Shown: positions 12,075 to 23,425, counted from the stretch's first letter. The stretch is 64,000 nucleotides of DNA from Melastoma dodecandrum (GCA_029817715.1 JARUPY010000235.1:124001-188000), one strand, 5' to 3'. The notes: generated by a model from the letters alone, not told the origin. Made by a program: numbers and translations.

Positions 12075-12662
12075 CTTTCATCGTCAAAAAAAATTAAATA
12101 AGGCAATCAACTTTTTAGGATTGCATCGTGTTTGTATGTAATCCTACGACGAGATCACATGCCTAATCTCGGAACATATTTCCCACATTTCAAACAAGTA
12201 ATCACATCTTTCAAAATAATACGCACCACATCAAGTACCAGACTTCGATCCCTTTTTATTTTCTTATCAACGCCAACATCAATATCAACATTTGTTGTCG
12301 TTTCATCTCCAAAGCAACGTCTTCTGCATCCATGTTTGCCGAAATAAGATTATCATTATACAAAATTCGGAGCAATTACTAATCTAGGTAAGGAAACTTA
12401 AGACATAAACCCAAAAACCACCCCCATTTAACGTCCCTTTCCATTGTCGATTCATAACATGCAAAAATAAACCCATTTTCATGAAAAATATAACAAGCCT
12501 CGTTACATCCCGATTACATAGACTTCTGACCAGACTTAGGATAAGGTAATAAAACAACACTTCTACAATGTCATAAATCTCGGCATTACAGCTCAAGAAC
12601 AACCCACACACCAGACTCAATGTACCCAATACATACAAATAAGTCAAAATATACCAACCCAT
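12075..12662. other. gene-free spacer
   Basis: No gene recognised. Open frames are short and without family resemblance. The stretch may belong to a very old retroelement into which Copia-1, the SINE and the Tat element inserted, but I see no diagnostic motif. Confidence 0.4.
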
Positions 12663-12850
12663 CAACATGGGGTTGGTCCAAGTGGTAAGGAGCTTGGATT
12701 CGCTTAAGGAGGTCTCGGGTTCGAAACCTACCGTACGCAGCCACCCCTGTTGGAAGACTCATCCACCATAGCCAGGTGTCCTACCCGGATCGAGTTCGGA
12801 TTAGTCGGAGTGAAAGCTCCGGAAACCGGACGGGCAACCAAAAAAAAAAA
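12663..12850 (+). mobile_element. tRNA-derived SINE, copy 1
   Basis: A 188 bp element with an internal RNA polymerase III promoter. The A box is TGGTCCAAGTGG near 12675 and the B box is GGTTCGAAACC near 12719. It ends in a run of ten or more A. A second copy of the same element lies at 57632..57817 on the other strand with the same head (CAACATGGGGTTGG) and body, which fixes the boundaries. An 8-base match (accaaccc) on both sides is a possible target duplication. SINEs need LINE proteins in trans. Confidence 0.85.
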
Positions 12851-13256
12851 TAAACCACCAACCCTAATTGCTAGAACAAACTTGATGCTCCCACGCAAAG
12901 AAGGATCATAAACCAGCAGCCACCCACGGCACAGTCAATCTAGACAAACTCATTCAACCCAAATTCAAAAGTAAATAAAAAATATTCTCACTCCATTCGA
13001 TAATCGCAAACTCAACACCTCCTATCAGGAAATATTAGGATCAGAAAATTACAATTCACGATAAGATATTATGCGACCAAACAGAAGCAATGAACTCTAA
13101 TTCCATTCAACCATCTTCCATAAAATACCCAGTCCATGAAGATATGCGACATCCCAAGCACCAACCCACATATAAAAACTATTGGACAATTCCGTTAAAC
13201 CTTATCCAGGGAAACCAAACCCTAACGTGTTGGACAATTCAGTAACCAAGGGAAAC
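12851..13256. other. spacer left of the Tat element
   Basis: No gene recognised. Near the right end are AAACCCTAA (telo-box-like) and the 5-base target copy gaaac at 13252-13256 that recurs after the right LTR. Confidence 0.5.
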
Positions 13257-13552
13257 TGTAGACATCAAATTTTTTTTTTGTCTGCTATAATAATAAGGCC
13301 TAATGAATGTTAACCAATTTTATGGTTTATAAATGGGCTATAAACCCAACCCATAAAGAAATTAAAATGGGTCATAATTTCAAGCTTAAAGAGATATATA
13401 TTGGGCTATAAGTTAAAGGCACAAGCCCAATCCAAATTTAAGCATTTTGGGCTAAACTAAGCCCAAATTCAGGCCCGGCCCATAGCCCGGTCCATGGGAA
13501 GTTACCAATTATGATATGACCGGCTTCCTAATTTAGATCGACCCTGGAGCAC

Positions 13553-13560
13553 TATAAATA
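13553..13560 (+). promoter_or_regulatory. TATA box of Tat 5' LTR
   Basis: TATAAATA followed by a G run lies in the middle of the LTR, about 440 bases before its end. It is conserved in the 3' LTR at 28122, as expected for the element's promoter. Confidence 0.7.
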
Positions 13561-13711
13561 GGGGGCCTCCTCCGCTCAAAGAGGAGAGACAACAATATAC
13601 TACACACATTGGTGGAGAGAAGACTCTTGGATATCGAAGACTCTCGCTGCCTCCCGTTCGCTGAAGCCCTACCGACGTCCATCGCCCCGGTGTCCTTCTG
13701 CAACACGCCTC

Positions 13712-13829
13712 GAAGTTCTGCCGGATCACGCCCAAAGGCCCCGACGACTTCATCAAGCTACTGAAGCTCTGCCGGATCACGCCCATAGGCCCCGACGACT
13801 TCTTCAATATTTCATCCTGAAGTTCTGCC
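13712..13829 (+). repeat. tandem duplication inside Tat LTR
   Basis: A unit of 51-56 bp beginning GAAGTTCTGCCGGATCACGC occurs twice, with the start of a third copy (gaagttctgccga) at 13819. The same arrangement is present in the 3' LTR at about 28280-28400, so it predates the insertion. It lies in the transcribed leader downstream of the TATA box. Confidence 0.85.
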
Positions 13830-14000
13830 GAAATTCAGCCAGAGCTCCAAGATCATCACCCATCAACCGTTATTCTTCGAAGATCGAATCAGAGGAATCA
13901 CGTGTTTCATCCGTGACTAGAGACAGAACCCGCTGCATATTTTCATACGACAATTTGTACGCTGATATTTCCCCGCGAAATTTTAGTGTTCACAAATTTC

Positions 14001-14019
14001 TGGCACGCCCAGTGGGACC
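14001..14019 (+). other. Tat element primer-binding-like site
   Basis: Six bases after the LTR end the sequence reads TGGCACGCCCAGTGGGACC. TGG at this position matches the complement of a tRNA CCA end. I could not assign the priming tRNA. Confidence 0.65.
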
Positions 14020-14056
14020 ATTTCTACCTCTCATCTCTTTACTTTGAGGAATTCAC

Positions 14057-15808
14057 ATGGCACCCAAGATGATTAACGTCAAGAATGCGATCGCATACAA
14101 TCGACTTGCTGCTTTTCCTTCGCTCTCATCCGGGGGCTCTTCATCTGCTGAGTTTCCGAGGTTGGTCAAGGCTAGGACCATTGCTGAACTATATAAGGAG
14201 ACTGAGGAATTGCTCAAGTCCGTCTCCCCCAAGGCATCCGCATCTTCCAAGGATGTCACTCAAAAGAATATTCTTAATGATGGAGACTCTCCAAAATGGA
14301 CTTATGCGCAGTCTGTCGCCATGACGCGCAAACAGGCTGAAGAGATAGAAGAAATGCTCAAGTCTATCTCCCCTAAGGCTTCCCCATCTTACAAGGATGT
14401 TCTCAAAGAAGGAGGCTCTCCAAAGTGGACATATGCCCAATCTGTGGCCAAAACTCGTAAACAAACCGAAGAAATTGAAGAAATGCTTAGAGCGATTTCC
14501 CCTAAGTCATCTCAACCAACTACTGGTGACAATTCCTTCGACAAGGTTCTGATGTCTCCTATGCCGCAGATAAATTTTGAAGATATCTCGTCAAGTGACT
14601 CTCCGTCGGATTCCTCCCTAGAAGCAGATTCAACTAAAGGCTTCGAAGTCATGCCAGTGATGATGGCGGATACTCCTTCACTTGAAGATCAGGTTTCAGC
14701 TCTCACAAAGACTGTAGATGCTATGATGCTTTTTATGAAAGAAAGAGAGCAGCAAATGGACTACATTGTCAAAAAGCTGGAGAGTAAAGAAGCTGACAAA
14801 ACGTCTATGGAGGAGAGTTCGCGCACCCAAGTTGATAAGGGAAAGAGGGTCATGAATGTCGATGATTCGGCAAAACACATGTCCAGTGCTGAAGATCCTA
14901 TTCCAGCAAAAGCGATGCTGGAATTAATAAAAGAGACAGTGAAGAGTGAGCTTGAGGGCAAATCGTCATCATCTTCGGCATATTATAAGCCTTACAGTCG
15001 GAGAATTGAAGGCCTCAAGATGCCCGTGGGATATCAGCCTCCACACTTCCAACAGTTCGATGGAACGGGTAATCCATGTCAACATGTGGCCCACTTCGTT
15101 GAAACTTGCAACAATACAGGCACAGATGGAGATTGGATGGTTAAGCAGTTTGTTCGCTCTCTGAAGGGAAACGCTTTTGATTGGTACATTGACCTCAAGC
15201 CAGGCACCATTGACAGTTGGGAACAATTGGAAAGGGAATTTTTGAATCGCCTCTACAGCACGCGACGCGTGGTGAGCATGATCGAGCTAACTAATACTCG
15301 CCAATGGGAAGAAGAGCCCGTCGTTGACTATATCCAACGATGGAGGAATCTAAGCCTGAACTGTAGGGATCGTCTATCAGAGGAAACGTCTATCGACATG
15401 TGCATTCAAGGCATGCTCTGGAGGATTCGATATATTCTACAGGGGCTAAAACCACGATCGTTCGAGGAGTTGGCGACAAAAGCTCATGACATGGAGTTGA
15501 GCTTTGTCGGGACTAACATAAGTAACATTCCGATACCCGAGCCACCTAGAGGGACAGGAAGACCAGGGAACAGAACTGAGGGCAAGCCTGCTTTCAAGGA
15601 CGCCAAGAAGCAGGTAATGACTACAAATGCAGTTCCTGTCAAAATGCCAGTTGTAAAAGGAAAGTCCCGCCGAATGGACAATCACCTGCAGAAGCACCCC
15701 GGATGGAGAGACAACGCCCAACTCTTGAGGAAAGGCAAAACAAGAAATACCCTTTTCCCGATGAGGATGTTGCGGAAATATTTGATTATCTATTGTCTTC
15801 TAAAATGA
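14057..15808 (+). CDS. Tat element gag, N-terminal and capsid part
   Basis: An open frame of 583 codons from the first ATG after the PBS. The N-terminal third is a lineage-specific region with a 43-residue tandem module (SPKWTYAQSVA ... EEIEEML ... ISPK). A Ser/Asp-rich acidic stretch and a short coiled coil (residues about 210-250) follow. The retrotransposon gag/capsid domain spans residues about 330-490 (PHFQQFDGTGNPCQHVAHFV, FVRSLKGNAFDWYIDLKPG, WEQLEREFLNRLYST). The last 35 or so residues (after about 15690) are in the wrong frame, because the expected continuation beginning ERQRPTLEERQ is read one frame over. The natural gag therefore once continued and this ending is an artefact of a frameshift. 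The protein forms virus-like particles in the cytoplasm. Confidence 0.88.
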   Translation: MAPKMINVKNAIAYNRLAAFPSLSSGGSSSAEFPRLVKARTIAELYKETEELLKSVSPKASASSKDVTQKNILNDGDSPKWTYAQSVAMTRKQAEEIEEMLKSISPKASPSYKDVLKEGGSPKWTYAQSVAKTRKQTEEIEEMLRAISPKSSQPTTGDNSFDKVLMSPMPQINFEDISSSDSPSDSSLEADSTKGFEVMPVMMADTPSLEDQVSALTKTVDAMMLFMKEREQQMDYIVKKLESKEADKTSMEESSRTQVDKGKRVMNVDDSAKHMSSAEDPIPAKAMLELIKETVKSELEGKSSSSSAYYKPYSRRIEGLKMPVGYQPPHFQQFDGTGNPCQHVAHFVETCNNTGTDGDWMVKQFVRSLKGNAFDWYIDLKPGTIDSWEQLEREFLNRLYSTRRVVSMIELTNTRQWEEEPVVDYIQRWRNLSLNCRDRLSEETSIDMCIQGMLWRIRYILQGLKPRSFEELATKAHDMELSFVGTNISNIPIPEPPRGTGRPGNRTEGKPAFKDAKKQVMTTNAVPVKMPVVKGKSRRMDNHLQKHPGWRDNAQLLRKGKTRNTLFPMRMLRKYLIIYCLLK

Positions 15809-16442
15809 TCGAACTTCCGCCATCAAAGCGACCGAACCAAGGAAATCTAGCTGACAATCCCAACTTCTGAAAGTACCATCGTGTCTTAGGCCATCCAATC
15901 GAGAAATGTTTCGTCTTTAAGGAGAAGGTCATGGAGCTGGTACGCGATAACAAGATCGATTTAGGAGCCTATATTGCACCTTCAAATATGATTGTGTCGC
16001 AAACAATGATACTCCAAATATCACATTCGGGACTATCAATCTAGCTGAGATAATTGGCCTACGAAGCCAGGGGATAATGCAACGATATATGACAAAGGTG
16101 TCAAGTTGTGTGGTTAGCTCTGAGGAAGCATCTACTGAAGAAGGCTGGACTTTGGTGACCCACAAAAGGAGTCGGAAGAAGTCTTCTAAGCCTGTTAAGC
16201 AAACGCCTCCTATGCGAGCAAAGATCACGATGAGGTCACCAATAAAAATGTATTCTCGAAAAACGGTGAAAGTGGAAAATTCCCTTGATGACCAGTCCTT
16301 GAAGAAGCCAACCACGGCTACGTTATGGGATTTCTTTCCGGAACGTTTTCGAAAACTTGCAAATCTGTCTAGGAGTTGTCACCACATTGATGCAGACAAA
16401 GAAGTAACAGCTGCAAAGGTTGACACACTGGAAGATCCGTAG
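15690..16442 (+). pseudogene. Tat gag C-terminus with broken zinc knuckle, frameshifted
   Basis: In a second plus frame from about 15703 the conserved Tat gag tail is read (FPDEDVAEIFDYLLSSKMIE). It is followed by the zinc-binding segment KYHRVLGHPIEKCF, where a TGA stands at the first cysteine position (about 15870). Near 15978 the frame changes again and continues through a linker with GWTLVTHKRSRKK to a TAG at 16440. So there are at least two frameshifts and one stop. The nucleocapsid function of this copy should be lost. Confidence 0.75.
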
Positions 16443-18922
16443 TGGTGAATGTTGTGAAATTACGAGAAGATAGCACAACAATCACATTTTCCGATGAAGA
16501 TCTTCTTGTAGGTCACAAATCTCACAATCGGCCGCTATTCGTATCAGGATATGCTTATGGTACGAAGGTCAATCGCATACTGGTTGACCCAGGTTCAGCA
16601 GTCAATATCTTGTCACTAAAATCCCTGAAAGAGATTGGGCTAGGGGTTGACGATTTATCGAGTAGCCGGCTAATAATCCAAGGATTCAACCAGGGGGGAG
16701 AACGAGCCGTTGGGAAGATCTGTCTCACCCTCACTATAGGAGATATGGAAGCTGGAGCGACATTCTACGTCATCGATTCCAACACCACCTATAATATGTT
16801 GTTGGGACGACCATGGCTGCATGAATATGGAGTCGTTGCATCCACGCTCCATCAGTGCTTTAAATTTGTGAAGGATGGGGTAGCCCACACAGTATGGGCA
16901 GACGCAAAACCCTTTACAGAAGCGGAGTCATACTTCGCCGATGCCAAGTTTTACTTTAATAAGGGTGCCGATGCTGAAGAGAAGGTCTTGAAGCTTGCAC
17001 CGATTGTGAGGGATATCACGGAGAAGTCGGATGTAGAAATTTCTTCTATTCAACAAGAGGTGTCTTCAGTTAATCCGACAGTTAAAGATGAAAGGGCGGA
17101 TGACAAGTCTAGACAGAGTGTGCCGATCTTGCGCTATATACCAAGAGCCCTTCGAAAAGCCGGGGAACCACCTTTTGTGAGTAGCCATGCTGAAGACATA
17201 GTGGCGACAAAAGAACTCAACTGGCCGGTGACAAAAATGACGACAATAGCTCAAACGAGTACGCCTTTAAAAGGTTTTGTTCGACCTAAACAGGGGGCAA
17301 TTATCTATCCAGATTCATTACCTAATAGGCGCACCAACGGGTTTGATCCAAATGCATTTAGGTTAATCTCCGCAGCTAGCTACACTGAGGACTTGAAGAC
17401 ACTTGGAGATGCCTCAAAAGAAACTAATCCAAGAAGTGATAATCAGAAATCGAAATTTGGTCTTGGATATGTCACTCCTAAGCCCGTTAACCCTCCGGCA
17501 AAGAATGCTTCGATTCAATACATTGAAGCTGATGATGAAAGTACGGCCGAATCAACTAGAACTTCAGTTTTTGATCGACTTGGAGTCCCGTCTAAGCGAA
17601 GGTCAGTATTTGATAGACTTGGCACTCGGAAAGAAGAGATTGATGCCCAAAGGTCGACACGATTAAAATTGGGTCAAGCTCCAAAAAGTCGGATGATGTG
17701 GAAGAGAGTTGATAAAAAGGAGGATATCCCAATTATCATAGGAGATACAAAAGATCTTCGTAGCAAAGTTCCCTCTCGAATGAAGCGTCGAACGGTTATT
17801 GAAGTAACTACCGGCGAAATACTGAAAATGAAGACAAAAACATGGGTATCCACCAATAGCAAAGGGGAATCGTCTCACGGTGATAATGAAAATGATGTTG
17901 TCGCTTCCCACCACGTCACAATTACTGAAGTTGATGAAAACACTTCTCCTAAAGAGGATGATGCGGAAGAGGCTCCAGAAGTATTCGAGGACCGAAAAAG
18001 GTCTACCGTTGACGAATTGAAAGAAGTCGATCTTGGGGAGGAAGGGGATCATCGCCCTACATTCCTTAGCGCGAGTTTAACCCCTGATGAAGAAGAGTTG
18101 TATGTCCAACTGTTGAAGGAATACAAAGATGTCTTCGCATGGACCTACAAGGAAATGCCCGGCCTTGACCCGAAGATAGCGGTTCATAAGTTAGCTGTTA
18201 AGCACGGAGTTCGACCAATAAAGCAAGCTCAACGACGTTTTCGCCCAGAGCTGATCCCATTGATAGAAGCCGAAGTCAACAAGCTTATCGAAGCTGGATT
18301 TATTCGGGAGGTGAAATATCCAACATGGATTGCAAATATAGTACCTGTTAAGAAGAAGAACGGTCAACTCCGAGTTTGCGTTGATTTTCGTGATCTCAAT
18401 AATGTGTGTCCCAAGGACGACTTTCCTCTTCCGATCACTGAGATAATGGTCGACGCGACCACTGGCTATGAGGCCCTCAGTTTTATGGATGGATCATCGG
18501 GATATAATCAAATCCGAATGGATCCAAAGGATGAGGAAATGACGGCTTTTCGTACTCCAAAAAGTATATATTGTTATAAGGTAATGCCTTTTGGGTTGAA
18601 GAATGCGGGAGCAACTTATCAACGGGCCATGCAACGGATCTTTGATGATATTCTACACAAAAACGTAGAGTGTTACGTAGATGATCTGGTTGTCAAATCC
18701 AGAAAAAGGCGCGATCATATTAACGATCTTAGAAAAGTATTTGACAGATTGCGCAAATATCAACTGAAAATGAACCCATTGAAGTGTGTGTTTGGGGTCA
18801 CTTCGGGAAAGTTCCTTGGATTCATCGTTCGACATCGAGGCATTGAAGTCGATCAATCAAAGATAGATGCGATTATGAAGATGCCAGGGCCAAGAAATAT
18901 ACATGAGTTGAAGAGCCTTTAA
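16442..18922 (+). pseudogene. Tat pol, protease and reverse transcriptase, ends at nonsense codon
   Basis: An open stretch of 826 codons; the GTG at 16442 is only where the frame opens, not a start. The aspartic protease is near residues 25-140 with active-site motif ILVDPGSAVNIL and the flap-side LLGRPWLHEYG. A long variable linker contains a doubled SVFDRLG motif. Reverse transcriptase occupies about residues 560-820, with VCVDFRDLNNVCPKDDFPLP, SFMDGSSGYNQI, MPFGLKNAGATYQRAM and the catalytic CYVDDLVVKS. The frame ends at a TAA (18920) inside the conserved connection segment and the same frame continues downstream. The copy thus carries a single nonsense change in an otherwise open RT. Confidence 0.9.
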
Positions 18923-21298
18923 GGGAAGCTTGCATACATTCGAAGGTTTATATCAAACTTGGCCGGACGATGCCATCCCTTTCATAGATTGATGAAGAAA
19001 GGTACTCCATTTGAGTGGGACGAAGCATGTGAAAATGCATTCAACAGCATAAAGGCTTATTTGTCAAAGCCACCGGTCCTAAATGCTCCAATCCAAGGAA
19101 GACCCCTCATACTTTATATAGCAGCACAAGAAGCTTCGCTAGGAGTTCTGTTAGCTCAGGAGAACGATAATGGAAAAGAAAATGCCTTGTATTATTTGAG
19201 CAGGACTTTAACTGGAGCGGAATTGAATTATTCTCCAATCGAGAAGACCTGTCTTGCTTTAATGTTTGCTATACAAAAGTTGCGACATTATTTGCAGGCA
19301 CACTCTGTTCGTCTCATATCACGGGCAGATCCTCTCAAGTATATAATGTCAAGGCCGGTTTTATTTGGCCGTCTCGCGAAATGGGCACTTATGCTTCAAG
19401 AGTTTGAGATCCTATATGTACCTCAAAAGGCTGTGAAGGGACAAGCTTTAGCTGACTTCTTGGCAGATCATCCTATACCAGACAATTGGAAAATATCGGA
19501 AGAACTGCCCGATGAGGAAGTAATGATGGTTGATGTTCCCCCTCCATGGAAAATGTTCTTTGATGGGTCAGCTACACAAAGAGGTGCGGGAGCTGGAGTT
19601 GTCTTCGTCACATCCGATGGAGATATCATTCCTTATGCATATACCCTCACTCAGATATGCTCAAACAATATGGCTGAGTATCAAGCTCTCATACTCGGAT
19701 TAGAAATGGCCATGGATAACAAAGTATATAGTTTGAGGGTATATGGAGACTCCAAGCTTGTAATTAATCAACTTTTATCCTCATACGAGGTTCGCAAGCC
19801 AGAGCTCTTGCCTTATCATGACTATGCCTTTAAACTCGCAGGGTGGTTCCCAGACATTACAATAAGTCATATACCGAGAAAGGAAAATGCACAAGCAGAT
19901 GCCCTGGCATCTCTAGCCTCTGCACTGACTTCGGTGGATAAGGAGGTCGGCATCTGGTTATGTCAAGCATGGGCGGTGCCGCCAATTCATGATGATGAGG
20001 AAATGGACGAAGTTAATGTTATGTCCGTCTCTAACATTGAGGACCAAGATTGGAGAAAACCACTCATCAACTATCTCGAGCATGGAAAGCTACCCAATGA
20101 CCCGCGACAAAAAGTGGATGTGAGGAGAAGAGCGCCTCGATTCATATATTTTAAGAATACTCTCTACCGACGATCCTTTGAGGGAGTGTTCTTACGATGC
20201 CTTGGAGTGGAAGAAGCCATGAAAGCGCTAGAAGATGCGCATGCTGGAGTTTGTGGAGCTCATCAATCAGGCCCTAAACTTCACTTCCAATTGAAAAGAA
20301 TGGGCTACTATTGGCCAACAATGGTAAAAGATTGTATGGAATATGCAAAGAAGTGTCAAGCTTGTCAGTTTCACGCCAACTTCATCCATCAATCGCCCGA
20401 GCCACTTCATCCAACTGTAGCATCTTGGCCTTTTGAAGCCTGGGGCTTAGATGTTGTAGGGCCCATAACTCCTAAATCGTCCGGGGGCCATTCGTATATA
20501 TTGGCAGCGACAGACTATTTTTCAAAATGGGCGGAAGCTGCATCCTTTCGGGAAGTGAAGAAGGAAACCGTGATCACCTTCATTAAGAATAATATCATTT
20601 TTCGTTATGGCGTGCCTCGCTATATCATTACTGATAATGGCCGAAATTTCTCTAATAAGGCCATGGATAAATTTTGCGAGCAATTTGGTTTTAAACAGTA
20701 TAACTCTTCCATGTATTATGCGGCCGCAAACGGGTTAGCAGAGGCGTTCAATAAAACGTTGTGCAATCTCTTAAAGAAGGTGGTTGATAAAGCTAGAAGA
20801 GATTGGCATGAACGAGTCGGAGAAGCTTTATGGGCATATCTTACAACGTACAGGACTGCGACTCAAATGACCCCATACTCATTGGTCTACGGTGTTGAAG
20901 CAGTCCTTCCACTTGAACGACAAATACCGTCGCTGCGAATAGCCATACAAGAGGGACTTTGTCAAGAGGATAATGCGCGACTACGCTTACAGGAACTAGA
21001 AGCTTTGGATGAGAAACGTCTTGAAGCCCAGCAGCGGATTGAATGCTATCAGGCAAGGATGTCGAAGTCTTTTAACAAAAAAGTACGGCCTCGCTCCTTT
21101 CAAGTCGGTGACCTTGTTTTGGCAGTGCGAAGACCCATAATCGTCACGCACAAGACCGGGAGTAAATTCACATCCAAGTGGGATGGTCCATACGTAGTCC
21201 AAGAGGCTTACACCGGGGGCGCCTACAAGATAGTTGATCAAGACGGGGTTCGAGTCGGACCGATCAACGGAAAGTTCTTGAAGCGGTACTATGCCTGA
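18923..21298 (+). pseudogene. Tat pol, RNase H, second RNase H and integrase
   Basis: Continues in frame after the TAA at 18920 (first ATG 18959, product 779 residues). In order: the usual RNase H domain remnant (NAPIQGRPLILYIAAQEASL, RLISRADPLKYI), then a second host-like RNase H of the archaeal type. The latter has acidic residues in FFDGSATQRG, NNMAEYQALILGLE, VYGDSKLV and AQADALASLAS. Integrase follows with the zinc motif (HAGVCGAHQSG ... CMEYAKKCQACQ). Its catalytic residues lie in EAWGLDVVGP, YIITDNGRNF and ANGLAEAFNKT. A C-terminal GVGD-like module ends KFLKRYYA. All catalytic acids are present. Two RNase H domains are characteristic of Tat elements. Expression as part of the polyprotein is blocked by upstream stops. 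Confidence 0.9.
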
Positions 21299-21490
21299 AG
21301 AATAACGCTCCATGTCGCATGAGCCTAAACTGCACGACATAAAAAAAAAAAACAAACAAAAAAATAAACAAACAAAAAAATAAACAAAAAAAAAGTAAAA
21401 AAAAAGGGATCTTCATGTAATACTCCTGGCCCGCACGAGTATAAACTGTGAACGGCTAAATAAAAAAAAAATCATATATTTCTACTAGTT
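21299..21490 (+). other. A-rich linker after Tat pol
   Basis: Low-complexity A-rich sequence (repeated aaacaaac and aaataaac, then further A runs) separates the pol stop from the captured PPR fragment. Nothing coding is seen. Confidence 0.7.
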
Positions 21491-22256
21491 ATGCGAGAGA
21501 TGAATGATAGGGGATTGGAGTTTGATGAATACACGCAATCTGCTTTGCTTGGAATGTACGTAGATGCAGGAAGGCTGGAAAGCTCATGGTCCTGGTCTAT
21601 GAGATTTCATCTCAAGGGAGATATGAGTTCTGAATGCTATGCGGCAGATATAGATGCATATGGACAACGGGGGCTCGTCGAGTTTGCAGAGAGAGAAAGA
21701 GAGAGAGAGCATTTCTCTGCCGGGAAAAGCATGCAAGGCACACGCTGTTGAGTTTAATGTGATGATTAAAGCTTATGGTATTGCAAACAATCATGAGAAG
21801 GCATGTCAATTATTTGATAGCATGGAAAGCCAGGGTGTAGATCCTGACAAATGCAGCTACAATTTTCTTATCCAGATTCTCTCTACAGCTGATTTGCCAC
21901 GGAGAGCAATGCCTTATTTAAAGAAGATGCAGGAGGCGGGTTTGGTCAGTGATTGCTTTCAATATTGTGCTCTAATTTTGTGAGATTAGACGAGTTAGAA
22001 ACTGCCGAGGATCTTTACAAGGAGATGCTCCTTAATAACGTGCCTAGGGATATTGTAGTGTACGGTGTCCTTATAAACGCCTTTGCAGAGGCAGGAAATA
22101 TTTAAAAAGTAACCAGTTACGTGGATGAAGCCAAGGAAGCTGGATTGACTTTGAACAATGTCATTTACAATTCTTTGATTAAACTCTACACTAAAGTGGG
22201 GCACTCGAGAGAAGAAGAAATAGCATACAAAATGCTTCAGTCGTCAGAGATAGGTG
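21491..22256 (+). pseudogene. captured fragment of a PPR protein gene
   Basis: In two to three plus frames the DNA encodes consecutive pentatricopeptide repeats: DRGLEFDEYTQSALLGMYVD, then VEFNVMIKAYGIANNHEKAC, DKCSYNFLIQIL, YLKKMQEAGLVSD, DIVVYGVLINAFAEAGNI and NNVIYNSLIKLYTKVG. From memory it resembles the Arabidopsis PPR protein At1g73710. PPR proteins bind organelle RNA. A GA-repeat near 21690 replaces part of one repeat and shifts the frame, and stops are present at about 21981 and 22105. It lies inside the Tat element between pol and 3' LTR, in sense orientation. It begins abruptly after A-rich DNA and ends abruptly at a kinase fragment, so it is a capture, not a working gene. Confidence 0.85.
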
Positions 22257-22484
22257 CTGAAATGCATCCAGATCGGTATGCTGTGCATGAAAGAGCTTAC
22301 GACAGACCGGTCAACCATGTCCACTGTCGTATTCATGCTGGGAAACAATACAGTCCTCGCGTCGCCGCAGCAGCCCACATACATAATCAAGAAGAAGAAT
22401 AACATGGGGACCACCAACAATTCATCCGGCGATAACGCTGCTTCTGTCAACCAAGTAACCATTTCCATCATCGAAGGTCGTTAA
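22257..22484 (+). pseudogene. captured 3' end of an S-receptor-like kinase gene
   Basis: An open stretch encodes the last about 75 residues of a G-type lectin S-receptor-like Ser/Thr kinase. It starts in the terminal kinase helices (CIQIGMLCMKELTTDRSTMS, TVVFMLGNNTVLASPQQP) and ends in the C-terminal tail typical of this family (NQVTISIIEGR, then TAA at 22482). The natural stop codon is kept. It abuts the PPR fragment in a different frame. The ligand-binding and catalytic parts are absent, so it cannot signal. Confidence 0.85.
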
Positions 22485-22532
22485 GCACTCAAGGAAGGCA
22501 CAGGGACAGTTCCCAACAATGGCATTCTCGGG

Positions 22533-22773
22533 CAAAACACTACGGTGATTTCGGAGAGGGCCATGTACTCATACACCAGGATCATTTCCAAGTTCTCGTC
22601 ACGGTACCTGTTAAGCGACACGAGGCGGCGATGCCGGATTTCAGATAACATTTGTGTTTCTGTCTGGAATTCGTTAAAACTGGGTTCCCTCTTTTAATTG
22701 TGACTTTTGACCTGTCTGGTAAAATCCCAGCATAGACTTCCCCGAACCCACCGATCCCAATTACGCCTTTCAT
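22533..22773 (-). pseudogene. captured kinase-domain fragment of a CrRLK1L receptor kinase
   Basis: The minus strand encodes the N-lobe of a malectin-type receptor kinase (FERONIA/HERCULES group). It has the glycine loop GIGGFGEVYAGILPD and the VAIK-like lysine in KVTIKRGNP. After a small frame change it reads QMLSEIRHRRLVSLNRYRDE and MILVYEYMA. In the family this covers about 80 residues. Its orientation is opposite to the element and to the two fragments on its left. It is ended by unrelated sequence on both sides. Confidence 0.82.
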
Positions 22774-23425
22774 CTCCGTTCACCATTTAGAAGCTGTGGA
22801 TCCATTTTTATGCTGATTTGAACTTATTGGAGGGATTGCAATTGTTTGCCAAGGCTATGAGAATGGAACCCAGGAACTTCTCGCAGCGGTCGATGTGCTA
22901 TAACCATGCCCACAGCCTAACGTTTCTGGTTTCTCTTGGTTACGTCGTCCAGGTTTTCCCCAATGTCATTTATCCCCGTAATTTGGAGCGTTCCGAGCAA
23001 ACGTACTCTGTCGGGAATGCACGTTGAAAAGAGTTCTGAGGAACCAGCGATCTGAGGAAAAGGAGTATTCTGCTTTCCACGATCGCCTCCCCTGCACAAT
23101 GTTGAGAAGATCCAGGTTTTGGGGTATACTCTGGACGAAAACTGGCATCTGGCATCTCCACGAATGTGTTGCAAGATTGACCACAATGACAATAGTATAC
23201 TTCGACTGGTCGTCGACCAATGTGGGAAAGGATCGCTTGGTTCTTTCTTCTAAGTATCCAGGAATGGACTTTTCTCAATATTCCACAGAAGAAGCGGATC
23301 ATGATGCAAGGAACTCAATAATGGAAAGGAAAAGCATGAAAGGAATTTATTTAAAGGACGTGGTGAATTTCATTACAGAAAGAAATAGACAGTAAAAAAA
23401 AAGAGTAATGATAAATCTAAAATTT
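22774..23425. other. unrecognised segment of the Tat 3' region
   Basis: There are open frames on both strands, for example 23024..23395 plus (no start family recognised) and 22970..23302 minus. GC content is higher than in surrounding intergenic DNA. Because both neighbours on the left are captured exons, this could be one or more further host fragments, but I recognise no domain. Confidence 0.45.

Larger units (their letters stand above)
13257..13994 (+). repeat. Tat element 5' LTR
   Basis: Starts TGTAGACATCAAA and ends GTGTTCACA, matching 27828..28562 throughout. It contains a TATA box at 13553 and an internal tandem duplication at 13712..13829. An AT-rich block with repeated gggctataa/cccaacccata motifs lies in its first half. 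Confidence 0.95.

Noticed and set aside
12841..13256. Interstitial telomere from AAACCCTAA motifs
   Set aside because: Only isolated single motifs occur, not arrays of CCCTAAA.
13502..13807. Minus-strand open frame across the Tat 5' LTR, repeated at 28145..28375
   Set aside because: It exists only because the LTR's tandem unit is open by chance. It differs in length between the two LTRs and has no domain.
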